Source of the DNA: Pseudomonas rhodesiae
Lineage (GTDB): Bacteria; Pseudomonadota; Gammaproteobacteria; Pseudomonadales; Pseudomonadaceae
NCBI RefSeq assembly: GCF_007858255.1
Contig: NZ_VFEU01000008.1
Coordinates: forward strand, 124,001-188,000
DNA: 64,000 nucleotides
Direction of reading: 5' to 3'
Shown here piece by piece: positions 8,385 to 17,111 of this stretch (within the stretch, counting starts at the first letter, position 1; every line of letters begins with the position of its first letter). The notes beneath the pieces were generated by a model that did not search any database, was not told the DNA's origin, and saw nothing but the letters and a program-made list of their open reading frames with translations. Position numbers and translations under genes: made by a program.

Positions 8385-9380
8385 ATGTCTAACCAAATCT
8401 CCACGCCATTACGGCGCGTCAGCATTTTGGCCATTGATCGGGTATTCGCTTCAACCCTCATGCAAGCCAAGGATTTCTTCCACCTCGCCAGCCTGCGCTA
8501 TGGCAAGCAGCAAGGCCTGGGCCTGACACCCGCGTTCGAAACGCGCCTGGTCAGCCCCGACGGGCAGTCGGTGCGCAGCTTCAGCGATGTGATCATGCCG
8601 GTGGACGGCGGGCTGGAAGACGCCGACATCATCGTGTTGCCGGCCTTCTGGGATGATTTCGACGCCCTGTGCGGCCGCTACCCCCAAGTGCTGCCCTGGT
8701 TGCGCGCGCAACACGCACGCGGCGCCGTGCTGTGCGGCGAAGCCACCGGGGTGTTCTGGCTGGCTGAAGCCGGCCTGCTCGATGGCAAGGAAGCCACTAC
8801 GTACTGGCGTTTCTTCAACGCCTTCAGCGAACGCTTCCCCAAGGTGCAACTCAATCAGGACAAGCACCTCACCGACGCCGACAACCTCTACTGCGCCGGC
8901 GGCACCACCTCAGCGTGCGACCTCTATATCTATCTGATCGAACGCTTCTGCGGCGCCAACATCGCCCAGGCCGTGGCCCGGGACATTCTCTATGAGGTGC
9001 AGCGCAGCTATTCGCCTGGACGTATTGGCTTTGGCGGGCAGAAGTTGCACCAGGACGTGATCATCCTGCAGATCCAGCACTGGCTCGAAGAACACTTCGC
9101 CGACAAATTCCGCTTCGAAGACGTGGCCCGGGAACATGGCATGAGCATCCGCAACTTCATGCGGCGCTTCCAGACCGCCACCGGTGACAAGCCGCTGCAT
9201 TACCTGCAACGGTTGCGCATCGAGACGGCAAAGGGCCTGCTCTCAGGCAGCCGCAAGAGCATCAAGACCATCAGTTATGAGGTGGGTTACGACGATGCGA
9301 GTTTCTTTGCGCGGCTGTTCAGGCAGCACACGGAGTTGTCGCCGAACCAGTATCGCCAGCAGTTCCAGCAGGCCGCTTAA
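8385..9380 (+). CDS. GlxA-family (DJ-1/PfpI domain plus AraC HTH) transcriptional regulator
   Basis: A 331 aa DNA-binding regulator. Residues ~10-180 form a DJ-1/PfpI-like ligand-sensing domain, including GAVLCGEATGVFWLAEAGLL with the conserved Cys at the nucleophile elbow. Residues ~225-325 are a two-helix-turn-helix AraC domain, with FRFEDVAREHGMSIRNFMRRFQ and the second-helix signature TISYEVGYDDASFFARLFR. It is transcribed divergently from the acyl-CoA dehydrogenase gene with 145 bp between the starts, so that gene is a likely target. The ribosome-binding site before ATG 8385 is weak. The ligand cannot be inferred. Confidence 0.85.
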   Translation: MSNQISTPLRRVSILAIDRVFASTLMQAKDFFHLASLRYGKQQGLGLTPAFETRLVSPDGQSVRSFSDVIMPVDGGLEDADIIVLPAFWDDFDALCGRYPQVLPWLRAQHARGAVLCGEATGVFWLAEAGLLDGKEATTYWRFFNAFSERFPKVQLNQDKHLTDADNLYCAGGTTSACDLYIYLIERFCGANIAQAVARDILYEVQRSYSPGRIGFGGQKLHQDVIILQIQHWLEEHFADKFRFEDVAREHGMSIRNFMRRFQTATGDKPLHYLQRLRIETAKGLLSGSRKSIKTISYEVGYDDASFFARLFRQHTELSPNQYRQQFQQAA

Positions 9381-9385
9381 ACCAA

Positions 9386-9413
9386 TGTGAGAGGGGGCAA
9401 GCCCCCTCCCACA
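9386..9413. repeat. Single REP element
   Basis: A single palindrome centred on GGGGGCAAGCCCCC with flanking GTGAGA and CTCCCAC arms, between the convergent regulator and zapE genes. Confidence 0.85.
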
Positions 9414-9414
9414 C

Positions 9415-10509
9415 TTAGGGTTTGTGGCCGCGCGAGAGGAACTCGTGGGACTGCATTTCCAGCAAGCGGCTCAAGGTTCGCTGGAATTCGAAGTTCAAAC
9501 GACCGCCGGTGTAGAGGTCTTTGAGTTCGACTTCCGCCGAGATGATCAGCTTGACGTTGCGGTCATAGAACTCGTCAACCATGTTGATAAAGCGCCGCGC
9601 GATATCGTCGGTGGTGACGCTCATCTGTTCCACGCCGCTGAGGATCACCGCGTGGAAGATCTTGCCCAATTCGATGTAGTCGTTCTGGCTGCGTGGGCCG
9701 TCGCATAGCTGGCGGAACTCGAACCAGGCCACGTCGTCGCAGGTGCGTAGGGCGATGATTTCGCGGTTCTCGATCACCAGCTTGTCGTTTTCCACCGCCT
9801 GGGTGCATTCCGGCGTGAGCGCACGGAAGCTCTTACGCAAGCTTTCGTGGGCGGCTTCGTTCAACGGGAAGTGATACAGCTCCGCTTGTTCGAGATGACG
9901 CAGGCGGTAGTCGACGCCGCTGTCGACGTTGACGATTTCAGTGTGTTGCTTGATCAGCGCAATCGCCGGCAGGAAGCGCGCACGTTGCAGGCCGTCTTTG
10001 TACAGGCCGTCGGGCACGATATTCGAGGTGGCGACCAGGGTCACGCCGTTCTTGAACAGCTCTTCCATCAACGTGCCGAGGATCATGGCGTCGGTGATGT
10101 CGGAAACGAAGAATTCATCGAAGCAGATCACCCGGGCTTCCTGGGCAAAACGTTTGGCGATGATGGTCAGCGGGTTTTTCTCGCCCGGCAGGGTCTTCAT
10201 TTCTTCGTGCACACGCTTCATGAAGCGGTGGAAGTGGGTGCGGACTTTTTCCTTGAACGGCAGCGCTTCAAAGAAGGTGTCGACCAGGTAAGTCTTGCCA
10301 CGGCCCACGCCGCCCCAGAAGTACAGGCCTTTGACCGGCGTGTGGTCTTTCTTGCCAAACAGCTTGCTGAGCATCCCCGGCTTGCTTTGCGAGGCCGCGA
10401 GCAGGTCGTCGTACAGACGCTGCAAATGACGCACCGCCGTTTCCTGGGCCGCATCATGGAAGAATTCAGGGCGTTTCAGATCAGCTTGATATCGTTCTAG
10501 GGGCGTCAT
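9415..10509 (-). CDS. zapE: Cell division protein ZapE (AFG1-like ATPase)
   Basis: ZapE is a cytoplasmic/peripheral ATPase of the AFG1 family that in E. coli destabilises FtsZ rings during constriction. The 364 aa product has Walker A GGVGRGKT (66-73), Walker B VICFDEFF and an AAA-like core. The ATG at 10509 gives the family start MTPLERYQADL; the upstream part of the open frame overlaps the trpS terminator. Its role in division here is inferred from the family. Confidence 0.92.
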   Translation of the reverse strand: MTPLERYQADLKRPEFFHDAAQETAVRHLQRLYDDLLAASQSKPGMLSKLFGKKDHTPVKGLYFWGGVGRGKTYLVDTFFEALPFKEKVRTHFHRFMKRVHEEMKTLPGEKNPLTIIAKRFAQEARVICFDEFFVSDITDAMILGTLMEELFKNGVTLVATSNIVPDGLYKDGLQRARFLPAIALIKQHTEIVNVDSGVDYRLRHLEQAELYHFPLNEAAHESLRKSFRALTPECTQAVENDKLVIENREIIALRTCDDVAWFEFRQLCDGPRSQNDYIELGKIFHAVILSGVEQMSVTTDDIARRFINMVDEFYDRNVKLIISAEVELKDLYTGGRLNFEFQRTLSRLLEMQSHEFLSRGHKP

Positions 10510-10529
10510 AATTTCGTTAGCAAGGCAAC

Positions 10530-10560
10530 AAAAACGGGCCGTCACTGTAACGACGGCCCT
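10530..10560 (-). terminator. Intrinsic terminator after trpS
   Basis: GGGCCGTC (10536-10543) pairs with GACGGCCC (10552-10559). On the minus strand the stem is followed by GTTTTTGTT. It sits in the short gap between trpS and zapE, suggesting separate transcription. Confidence 0.8.
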
Positions 10561-10588
10561 GGATAATGGCAATCAACCCTTGGTCGGG

Positions 10589-11944
10589 TTAATCCTCGAG
10601 GGGGGTCAATGCGACGCGTAGGGCTTCGATGGCCGCGTCAAGCGACGCAGGGTCGGCAAACTCAGCGCTGTCGGCCACCGCGGCGCCGTCCAGCCATACG
10701 CTGAAACGCAGACCTTCGGTGCGTACGTCCAACGCTTGACCGCTTTGCAGTTGTTTAGTCACCGCGCCCGCCGCCTTGCCATCGGCAAAGTTGCGTGACA
10801 GCAGCAATTGCTCGCCATCGGCGGCCAGCAGGCGGAAACGGAAACTTCCGTCGTCTTCGCGAAAGCTAACGAAGCGCGCCGTCTTGGCGGCTTTCTTCTT
10901 GGCACTGACCGGCGCGGCCGCCTGATTGACGAACGAACGCAAGCCTACCGCTTCACGCAACTCGGCGAGGAACGGTGCGGCCACGGCGCGAGCCTTTTTG
11001 GCGCCGACCAGCAGCAGGTCTTCCATGTCCGAAGGGCGTGACATCAATTGGTGATAACGCTCGCGGGCCTCACCCAACTGGCTGTCGAGCAGTTGGAACA
11101 GACGATTCTTCGCCTCGCCCCAGCCCAGGCCTTGCAGCAGCTCGCCACGGAACTCTTCTTCTTGCGCTTTAGTCGCAAACGCCTGGTACAGCGTGAACAG
11201 GTGCGAGTTGTCCGGGTCCTTAGCTTCGCCCGGCGCACGCGAGTCGGTCACGATGCGCGAGATCGCGTCTTTCATGTCCTTGGCGCTGGTGAACAACGGG
11301 ATGGTGTTGTCGTAGCTCTTGGACATCTTGCGGCCGTCCAGGCCCGGCAAGGTGGCGACGCTTTCTTCGATCAACGCCTCGGGCATGGTGAAGAATTCTT
11401 TACCGTTGCCGAACAGGTGGTTGAAACGCTGGCCGATGTCGCGGGCCATTTCCACGTGCTGGATCTGGTCGCGGCCCACCGGCACCTTGTGCGCGTTGAA
11501 CATCAGAATGTCCGCCGCCATCAGCACCGGGTAGCTATACAGCCCCATGCTGATGCCCGCATCCGGGTCTTCGCCGGCTTCCACGTTCTTATCCACCGAC
11601 GCTTTGTAAGCGTGAGCGCGGTTGAGCAGGCCCTTGGCGGCGACGCAGGTCAGCAGCCAGGTCAGCTCGGGAATTTCCGGGATGTCGGACTGGCGATAGA
11701 ACGTCACCCGGTTCACATCCAGACCACCGGCCAGCCAAGTCGCGGCGATTTCCATGCGCGAGCGCTGTATGCGCTGCGGGTCATCGCATTTGATCAGGGC
11801 GTGGTAGTCGGCCAGAAAGTAGAAGGAATCGGCATTGGCATCCTGGCTGGCGAGGATGGCCGGGCGAATCGCACCGGCGTAGTTGCCCAGGTGCGGCGTG
11901 CCGGTGGTGGTGATGCCGGTGAGGATACGGGTACGAGTCGTCAT
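10589..11944 (-). CDS. trpS: Tryptophan--tRNA ligase, long form with C-terminal extension
   Basis: A class I aminoacyl-tRNA synthetase charging tRNA-Trp. The 451 aa product has the HIGH-like TPHLGNY near residue 16 and KMSKS at 206-210. The usual catalytic protein is about 330-350 aa. The last ~90 residues (from about VSFREDDGSFRFRLLAADGEQLLLS) add a domain resembling the small YegP/DUF1508 fold. This long form occurs in other Pseudomonas. The alpha/beta hydrolase gene lies 24 bp upstream and is probably co-transcribed. Confidence 0.95.
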   Translation of the reverse strand: MTTRTRILTGITTTGTPHLGNYAGAIRPAILASQDANADSFYFLADYHALIKCDDPQRIQRSRMEIAATWLAGGLDVNRVTFYRQSDIPEIPELTWLLTCVAAKGLLNRAHAYKASVDKNVEAGEDPDAGISMGLYSYPVLMAADILMFNAHKVPVGRDQIQHVEMARDIGQRFNHLFGNGKEFFTMPEALIEESVATLPGLDGRKMSKSYDNTIPLFTSAKDMKDAISRIVTDSRAPGEAKDPDNSHLFTLYQAFATKAQEEEFRGELLQGLGWGEAKNRLFQLLDSQLGEARERYHQLMSRPSDMEDLLLVGAKKARAVAAPFLAELREAVGLRSFVNQAAAPVSAKKKAAKTARFVSFREDDGSFRFRLLAADGEQLLLSRNFADGKAAGAVTKQLQSGQALDVRTEGLRFSVWLDGAAVADSAEFADPASLDAAIEALRVALTPLED

Positions 11945-11968
11945 GGGTAATCGCTTATCAGACTGCTA

Positions 11969-12598
11969 TCAATTCGAGAGACGCGGCAGCACCAGATCCT
12001 TGAGATCGGTGAGCTTGCCGTGAAAAAAGTGCCCGCATTCTGCCACTTTCAGCAGCTCATGGGGGCGTTTCAACGCGGCGGACCAGTCGTAAACCAACTG
12101 CGGCTCGACTACTTCGTCGGTTTCCGGCTGGATCAGGGTCAATGGGCAGTTCTGGGGCAGCACATCGCTGTCGCTCAAACGCATCACGGCAGCGGCGACC
12201 ATGAACAGGTGCGCGAGTTTTTCGCCTTTGGCCTCCAGGCGCCCGCCGAGGCTCGCCGCCACATAGCCACCAAAGGAAAAACCGAGCAAGGTGATCGGCA
12301 GGTCCGGGTGTTTTTCCCGCAGCCAGGTGACGGCCGCTTCGGCGTCGTCCACTTCGCCGCTGCTCATGTCGTGAGTGCCGGCACTGGCGCCGACGCCACG
12401 GTAATTGAAGCGCAGCGTGATCAAACCGGCATCGCGGGCGGTGCGTTGCAGGGTCGACACGACTTTATTGAGCATGGTCCCGCCCTGCACCGGGTTAGGG
12501 TGGCAGATCAGCGCCAGGCCAAGTGGTTCGGGCTGATCCAGGTACAAGGCTTCCAACTGGCCTACCGGGCCATCGATCAAAACGGGGGTTTCACGCAT
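11969..12598 (-). CDS. Alpha/beta hydrolase (YsgA/dienelactone-like serine hydrolase)
   Basis: A cytoplasmic serine hydrolase of unknown substrate. The 209 aa product carries HPNPVQGGTMLNKVV, FNYRGVGASAG and the nucleophile elbow GFSFGGY. A late Asp (QPETDEVV) and His (ECGHFFHG) complete a triad. The ATG at 12598 gives the usual N-terminus MRETPVLIDGPVG; a TTG six bases earlier has a better-spaced GGAG and is a real alternative. It is probably the first gene of a two-gene unit with trpS. Confidence 0.75.
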   Translation of the reverse strand: MRETPVLIDGPVGQLEALYLDQPEPLGLALICHPNPVQGGTMLNKVVSTLQRTARDAGLITLRFNYRGVGASAGTHDMSSGEVDDAEAAVTWLREKHPDLPITLLGFSFGGYVAASLGGRLEAKGEKLAHLFMVAAAVMRLSDSDVLPQNCPLTLIQPETDEVVEPQLVYDWSAALKRPHELLKVAECGHFFHGKLTDLKDLVLPRLSN

Positions 12599-12745
12599 GA
12601 GCAAGGAATGAACTCCGTGACCTCTCAATGGGTCGACTCGTCTAGCTAAAAATCTGTGCATGACATCATTGCGAGCTTAATCGCGGTATACAGCGCAGGT
12701 CCGAGCCGTTAACGTAAAGCAAAGCCGTTTATAGAGGAAGGACTC

Positions 12746-13183
12746 GTGGAACACTCGCTCTTAGTTTGGTTGTTGCCGACTCTTGCCCTGGTTGCCGGTG
12801 TCGCCATTGGATTCCTGGTTGCTCGCCTGCTGCCGAATGCCGCGCCTAACCGCACGCAGCGTCAGCTCGATGACATCCAGGAACGTTTTGACAGTTATCA
12901 GAACGAGGTTGTTACCCACTTCAATAGCACTGCGACCCTGGTCAAGAAGCTCACTCAGAGCTACCAGGAAGTACAGGATCATCTCGCCGATGGCGCTAAC
13001 CGCCTGGCTCTCGACGACATTACCCGCCAGCGCCTGCTGGCCGCGCTGCACTCCGATGCACCGCAAACACCACGGGAACGCCTGACCCCGCCCCGGGAAA
13101 ATCAGGAACCGCCACGGGATTACGCGCCAAAAACGGCGGATGCCCCCGGCATGCTGGATGAGCATTACGGCTTGAAGAAGTAA
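12746..13183 (+). CDS. zapG: ZapG/YhcB family inner-membrane protein (DUF1043)
   Basis: A small membrane-anchored coiled-coil protein. In E. coli YhcB/ZapG is linked to cell envelope growth and division. The 145 aa product has one N-terminal transmembrane helix (about residues 4-26), a coiled-coil (about 38-80, RTQRQLDDIQERFDSYQNEV) and a Pro-rich disordered tail. The start is GTG at 12746 with GAGGAAGG just upstream. It is monocistronic and closed by a strong terminator. Confidence 0.85.
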   Translation: MEHSLLVWLLPTLALVAGVAIGFLVARLLPNAAPNRTQRQLDDIQERFDSYQNEVVTHFNSTATLVKKLTQSYQEVQDHLADGANRLALDDITRQRLLAALHSDAPQTPRERLTPPRENQEPPRDYAPKTADAPGMLDEHYGLKK

Positions 13184-13199
13184 GTCTTTTCAAGCAGCA

Positions 13200-13240
13200 A
13201 AAAAGCCCGGTTGATCGATGATCAACCGGGCTTTTTGTTG
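13200..13240. terminator. Strong bidirectional terminator after zapG
   Basis: AAAAAGCCCGGTTGATC pairs with GATCAACCGGGCTTTTT around a short loop. The A and T runs on both sides mean it can also serve the convergent ABC transporter gene. Confidence 0.92.
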
Positions 13241-13266
13241 GGCCTCGTTTCTCGGAATAGTGGGCT

Positions 13267-14991
13267 TCAGGCCACGGGTTGCTCTTGAAGCCAACCGCCT
13301 TCGATCCGCACATGCCGGCCATGGAAGCGCTTGAGGCTGCTGCGATGGCCGACGCTGACGATGCTCAACCCCGGCAGTTCATCGATCAATGCTTGATACA
13401 GCGTGGCCTCATCCTCTTCGTCCATCGCCGATGTGGCTTCGTCCATGTATAGCCATTGCGGGGCATACAGCAACGCGCGGGCGAAGGCCAGGCGCTGCTG
13501 CTCGCCCGGTGAAAGCATGCGCTGCCAGTGGTTGGGCTCATCCAGACGGTCCACCAGATGCGGCAGGCGGCAGGTTTGCAAGACCTGTGCATAACGTTGC
13601 GCCGAATAGACGCCGTCGTCCTGTGGGTAACTCAACGCAGCCTTCAACGTGCCGATTGGCAGGTAAGGCTTTTGCGGCAGGAACAAGTAACGCTTGGCCG
13701 GCAGGCGAATGCTGCCGTGGCCGGCCGGCCACAAATGCCCCATCGCGCGCAGCAAGGTACTTTTACCGCTGCCAGAGCGGCCACTGAGCATCACACGCTG
13801 GCCCGGTTCGACCACCATGTTCGCATCGGTCAGCAGATGGCGGCCGTCCGCCAGGTTCATGCCCAACCCTTGCACCACAAGGCGCTCTCCCTCCGAGCTG
13901 ACGTCGATGGCTGCCGGGCGCTGCTCGTTTTCACTCATGGCCTGCTGGAAGCTCAACAGACGATCGCTGGTGGCGCGCCAGCTGGCCAGCTCGGTGTACG
14001 CGCTGATAAACCAGCTGAAGTTATCCTGCACGTTGCCGAACGCCGAATTGATTTGCATCAGCTCGCCCAGCTCGATCTTGCCGGTGAAGTAACGCGGCGC
14101 GGCAACGATGAATGGAAAGATGATTGCGATCTGGCTGTAGCCGGCGGTGAAAAACGTCAAGCGCTTGGACACCTTCATAATGTCCCAGAAGTTATGCCAA
14201 ACCTTGCTGAAGCGTTCGCTCAAACGCTGGTTTTCGTTCGGTTCGCCGTTGTACAGGGCGATGCTCTCGGCATTCTCGCGCACACGCACCATGGAAAAAC
14301 GCAGGTCCGCCTCGAAGCGCTGTTGCTGATTGCTCAAGCCGATCAAGCGTCGTCCGATCAGGTGGGTGAGCCAACTGCCGACGGCGGCATACAACAATGC
14401 GCACCAGAACATATAACCAGGGATAGTGATGCCGAACACTTCGATACTGCCCGAAACACCCCACAGGATGATCGAGAATGACACCAGGCTGACGATGTTG
14501 CGCAACAGCCCGAGCCCCAGGCTCAAGGTGCCGGTGGTGAAACTGTTGAGGTCTTCGGAAATCCGCTGGTCTGGGTTATCGGTGTAACCGCCCTGCTCCA
14601 GCTGGTAGTAGTTTTTGTGGGCGAGCCAGCGCGCAAAGTGCTTTTCGGTGAGCCAGGCGCGCCAGCGGATGGTCAGCATCTGGGTCAGGTACAAGCGATA
14701 CACCGCGCCCAGGATCGCCACGGCGGCAATTGCACCGAAATAACCGATCAATTGCCAAAAGGCGGCCGTGTCCTTCTTTTCGAGGGCGTTGTAGAAGTCC
14801 TTGTACCAATGGTTGATCCACACCGAGATCGCGACGCTGAACAGCGAAAGGCCGATCACCGCCACCAACAACAACCAAGCCTTGCCCTTCTCTTCACTGC
14901 GCCAATAGGGCGTGATAATCGCCCAGGTTCGTCGAAAGAATTGCCCCCGCACCGCGTCATTGACTGCGGAGTACTCAGCGTTCTGATTCAT
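13267..14991 (-). CDS. SbmA/YddA-type ABC transporter, fused permease and ATPase
   Basis: A 574 aa inner-membrane half-transporter that would act as a homodimer. Residues ~1-340 are the membrane domain of the vitamin B12/bleomycin/peptide (SbmA/BacA) family, with about six helices and the stretch LTIRWRAWLTEKHFARWL. Residues ~360-574 are the ATPase: Walker A SGRSGSGKST, signature LSPGEQQRLAFARALL, Walker B WLYMDEATS, H-loop VGHRSS. It is close in layout to E. coli YddA. Cargo and direction are unknown. It stands alone, separated from zapG by a terminator and from roxR by 100 bp. Confidence 0.85.
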   Translation of the reverse strand: MNQNAEYSAVNDAVRGQFFRRTWAIITPYWRSEEKGKAWLLLVAVIGLSLFSVAISVWINHWYKDFYNALEKKDTAAFWQLIGYFGAIAAVAILGAVYRLYLTQMLTIRWRAWLTEKHFARWLAHKNYYQLEQGGYTDNPDQRISEDLNSFTTGTLSLGLGLLRNIVSLVSFSIILWGVSGSIEVFGITIPGYMFWCALLYAAVGSWLTHLIGRRLIGLSNQQQRFEADLRFSMVRVRENAESIALYNGEPNENQRLSERFSKVWHNFWDIMKVSKRLTFFTAGYSQIAIIFPFIVAAPRYFTGKIELGELMQINSAFGNVQDNFSWFISAYTELASWRATSDRLLSFQQAMSENEQRPAAIDVSSEGERLVVQGLGMNLADGRHLLTDANMVVEPGQRVMLSGRSGSGKSTLLRAMGHLWPAGHGSIRLPAKRYLFLPQKPYLPIGTLKAALSYPQDDGVYSAQRYAQVLQTCRLPHLVDRLDEPNHWQRMLSPGEQQRLAFARALLYAPQWLYMDEATSAMDEEDEATLYQALIDELPGLSIVSVGHRSSLKRFHGRHVRIEGGWLQEQPVA

Positions 14992-15091
14992 CGTTCAGGC
15001 TCGGTAGGGAAAACATCACAGGCGTTTGAGCCGATCATAGGCGATCGGTTCAGGACGTCCTACAAGCTGAAGCGATTCGTTCAGTCGGGGT

Positions 15092-15652
15092 TCAGCGCCG
15101 TACCGGGCGCTTCTGCAGCTTGCGCTGCAACGTCCGGCGATGCATGCCCAGAGCACGGGCGGTGGCGGAGATATTGCCTTCGTGCTCGGTGAGTACGCGC
15201 TGGATATGCTCCCACTGCAAGCGGTCCACCGACATCGGGTTTTCCGGCACCAGGGTGTCGAGGTCGGCATGTTCGGACAGTAGCGCGGCGAGCACGTCGT
15301 CGGCGTCCGCCGGCTTGCACAGATAATTGCAGGCACCGCGCTTGATAGCCTCGACCGCCGTGGCGATGCTGGAGTAACCGGTGAGAATGACCACGCGCAT
15401 TTCCGGGTCCAATTCCAGCAATTTGGGCAGCAGCACCAGGCCGGAGTCGCCGTCCATTTTCAGGTCGAGCGCGGCGTAGTCCGGCAGGTCGGCCTGGGCG
15501 ATGGTCAGGCCCTCTTCGGCGGAACCGGCGGTGCTTACGCGAAAACCGCGACGGCTCATGGCGCGCGCCATCACGCGGGTAAATGTGGCGTCGTCATCTA
15601 CCAGCAACAGGTGCGGCAGTTCTTCGCCTTCGACTTGGATCTCATCACTCAT
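15092..15652 (-). CDS. roxR: Redox response regulator RoxR (RegA/PrrA family)
   Basis: Response regulator of the RoxSR system. In other Pseudomonas it controls terminal oxidases, including the cyanide-insensitive one. The 186 aa product has a receiver domain (Asp19/Asp20 pocket, phospho-acceptor Asp63, Thr91, Lys113). A Fis-type helix-turn-helix follows (about 145-182, HEGNISATARALGMHRRTLQRKL), joined by a proline-containing linker as in RegA/PrrA. The ATG at 15652 has GGAG seven nt upstream and overlaps the end of roxS by 8 bp. Confidence 0.92.
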   Translation of the reverse strand: MSDEIQVEGEELPHLLLVDDDATFTRVMARAMSRRGFRVSTAGSAEEGLTIAQADLPDYAALDLKMDGDSGLVLLPKLLELDPEMRVVILTGYSSIATAVEAIKRGACNYLCKPADADDVLAALLSEHADLDTLVPENPMSVDRLQWEHIQRVLTEHEGNISATARALGMHRRTLQRKLQKRPVRR

Positions 15653-16907
15653 CGATATCTCCTCGTGCGACACGGGGCAGGCGCAGCTCGGTGAGCGTGC
15701 CGCCGTCCTCATGACTATAGAGCTTCACTGAGCCGCCGGCGCGGGTCACGCTGGCCTTGCTCAAAAACAGACCGAGGCCGAAGCCCTTGCCCTTGGTGGT
15801 AAAAAACGGTTTGCCGATCTGCTCGGCAATGGCCAACGGCACGCCCGCACCGTGGTCGCGAATGCTGATGGTGAGGTTTTCCGTGTCCCAGTCCAACTGC
15901 ACTTCGAGTCCTTCGGGGCAGGCATCAGCGGCATTGTTCAACAGGTTGAGCAGCGCCTGGGTCAAGTCCGGCGGCGGCGCCATGCGCGGCACCGGGCCCT
16001 GCCCCAGTAGATGGAATCGGTAACTGGCCTCGGGGCGCATCAGGTGCCAGCGGTTCAGGGCTTCGTCGAGCCACTGGGTCACGTCCTGCATCTCCACCGC
16101 CAGGCGGCGGTTGGCTTCGGCGGCGCGTACCAGTTGCTGCAAGGTTTGCTTGCACTGCTTGACCTGTTCGCGCAGCACGCCGAGATCCTCTTGCAGCGCC
16201 GGGTCGTGATGGTCCTGGGTCATCTCGTTAAGCAGCACGCTCATGGTCGCCAGCGGCGTACCTAATTCGTGAGCCGCGCCGGCCGCTTGAGTGGCCACGG
16301 CCAGCAATTGCTGGTCGCGCAAGCCTTCTTCACGGCGAATGGCCCGCAGTTCTTCCTGCCGGCGCAGTTCTTCGGCCATGCGCGCGGCAAAGAAAGTGAT
16401 CACGGCGGCCGACAGGGCAAAGCTCAACCACATCCCGTAGATCTGCAGGTTTTCCCGAGCGATAGGGAACGTCTGCAACGGATAGAACTGAGCCAGCAAC
16501 AGGGTATAGAGGGTCAGCGCGATCCCGGACAGCACCACCGAGTAGCGCCACGGCAAGGTCACGGCGGCGATGGTCAGAGGCACCAGGTAATACGAAACGA
16601 AGGGGTTGGTGGAACCGCCGGAGAAGTAAAGCAACACACTGTGGATAAACAGATCACAGGCCAGTTGCAGGGCGTACTCCAGCTCGGTCACCGGCCAGGT
16701 GGTGCGCAGCCGGATGGCGGTAAACACACAGAGCACGGTGGAAAAACCCAGGGTCACGCCCAGTTGCAGCCACGGCAGCGGCAGCAGATCGAACCAATAG
16801 GCAAGCCCAACCGAGCCGGCCTGCGCGGCCAGTACCAGGATGCGAATGAACGTCAGGCGCCAGAGGTTCTGGCGAGTGGCGGAAGTCAGTTTTACGGCGG
16901 CGAGCAT
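15645..16907 (-). CDS. roxS: Redox sensor histidine kinase RoxS (RegB/PrrB family)
   Basis: Membrane kinase sensing respiratory redox state and phosphorylating RoxR. The 420 aa product has six predicted N-terminal helices (about 20-175). Between helices 3 and 4 it has GGSTNPF at 97-103, the ubiquinone-linked motif of RegB. The H-box is AGAAHELGTPLATM with His213, followed by the N-box (LLNLLNNAADACP) and G-boxes (DHGAGVP, GKGFGLGLF). The ATG at 16907 has GGGAG upstream. Signal sensing is inferred from the family. Confidence 0.92.
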   Translation of the reverse strand: MLAAVKLTSATRQNLWRLTFIRILVLAAQAGSVGLAYWFDLLPLPWLQLGVTLGFSTVLCVFTAIRLRTTWPVTELEYALQLACDLFIHSVLLYFSGGSTNPFVSYYLVPLTIAAVTLPWRYSVVLSGIALTLYTLLLAQFYPLQTFPIARENLQIYGMWLSFALSAAVITFFAARMAEELRRQEELRAIRREEGLRDQQLLAVATQAAGAAHELGTPLATMSVLLNEMTQDHHDPALQEDLGVLREQVKQCKQTLQQLVRAAEANRRLAVEMQDVTQWLDEALNRWHLMRPEASYRFHLLGQGPVPRMAPPPDLTQALLNLLNNAADACPEGLEVQLDWDTENLTISIRDHGAGVPLAIAEQIGKPFFTTKGKGFGLGLFLSKASVTRAGGSVKLYSHEDGGTLTELRLPRVARGDIDE

Positions 16908-17111
16908 GAGCTCTCCCGATGAGTGCTGCAGGCGGATCGGCAGGAGTATAAACGAAGCAGACCGGCTGGCACGGCGTGTGTGGCTCTTTGACGCAGGTAC
17001 GCTGCATGACCGTTCGTCGCCCACACGACAACCCGTAGTGAATGTGTAAACCCGAAGAACCCGACATCAACGTCTACAGTCATATCCACAGGATCAACCC
17101 AAGGAGCTTTT

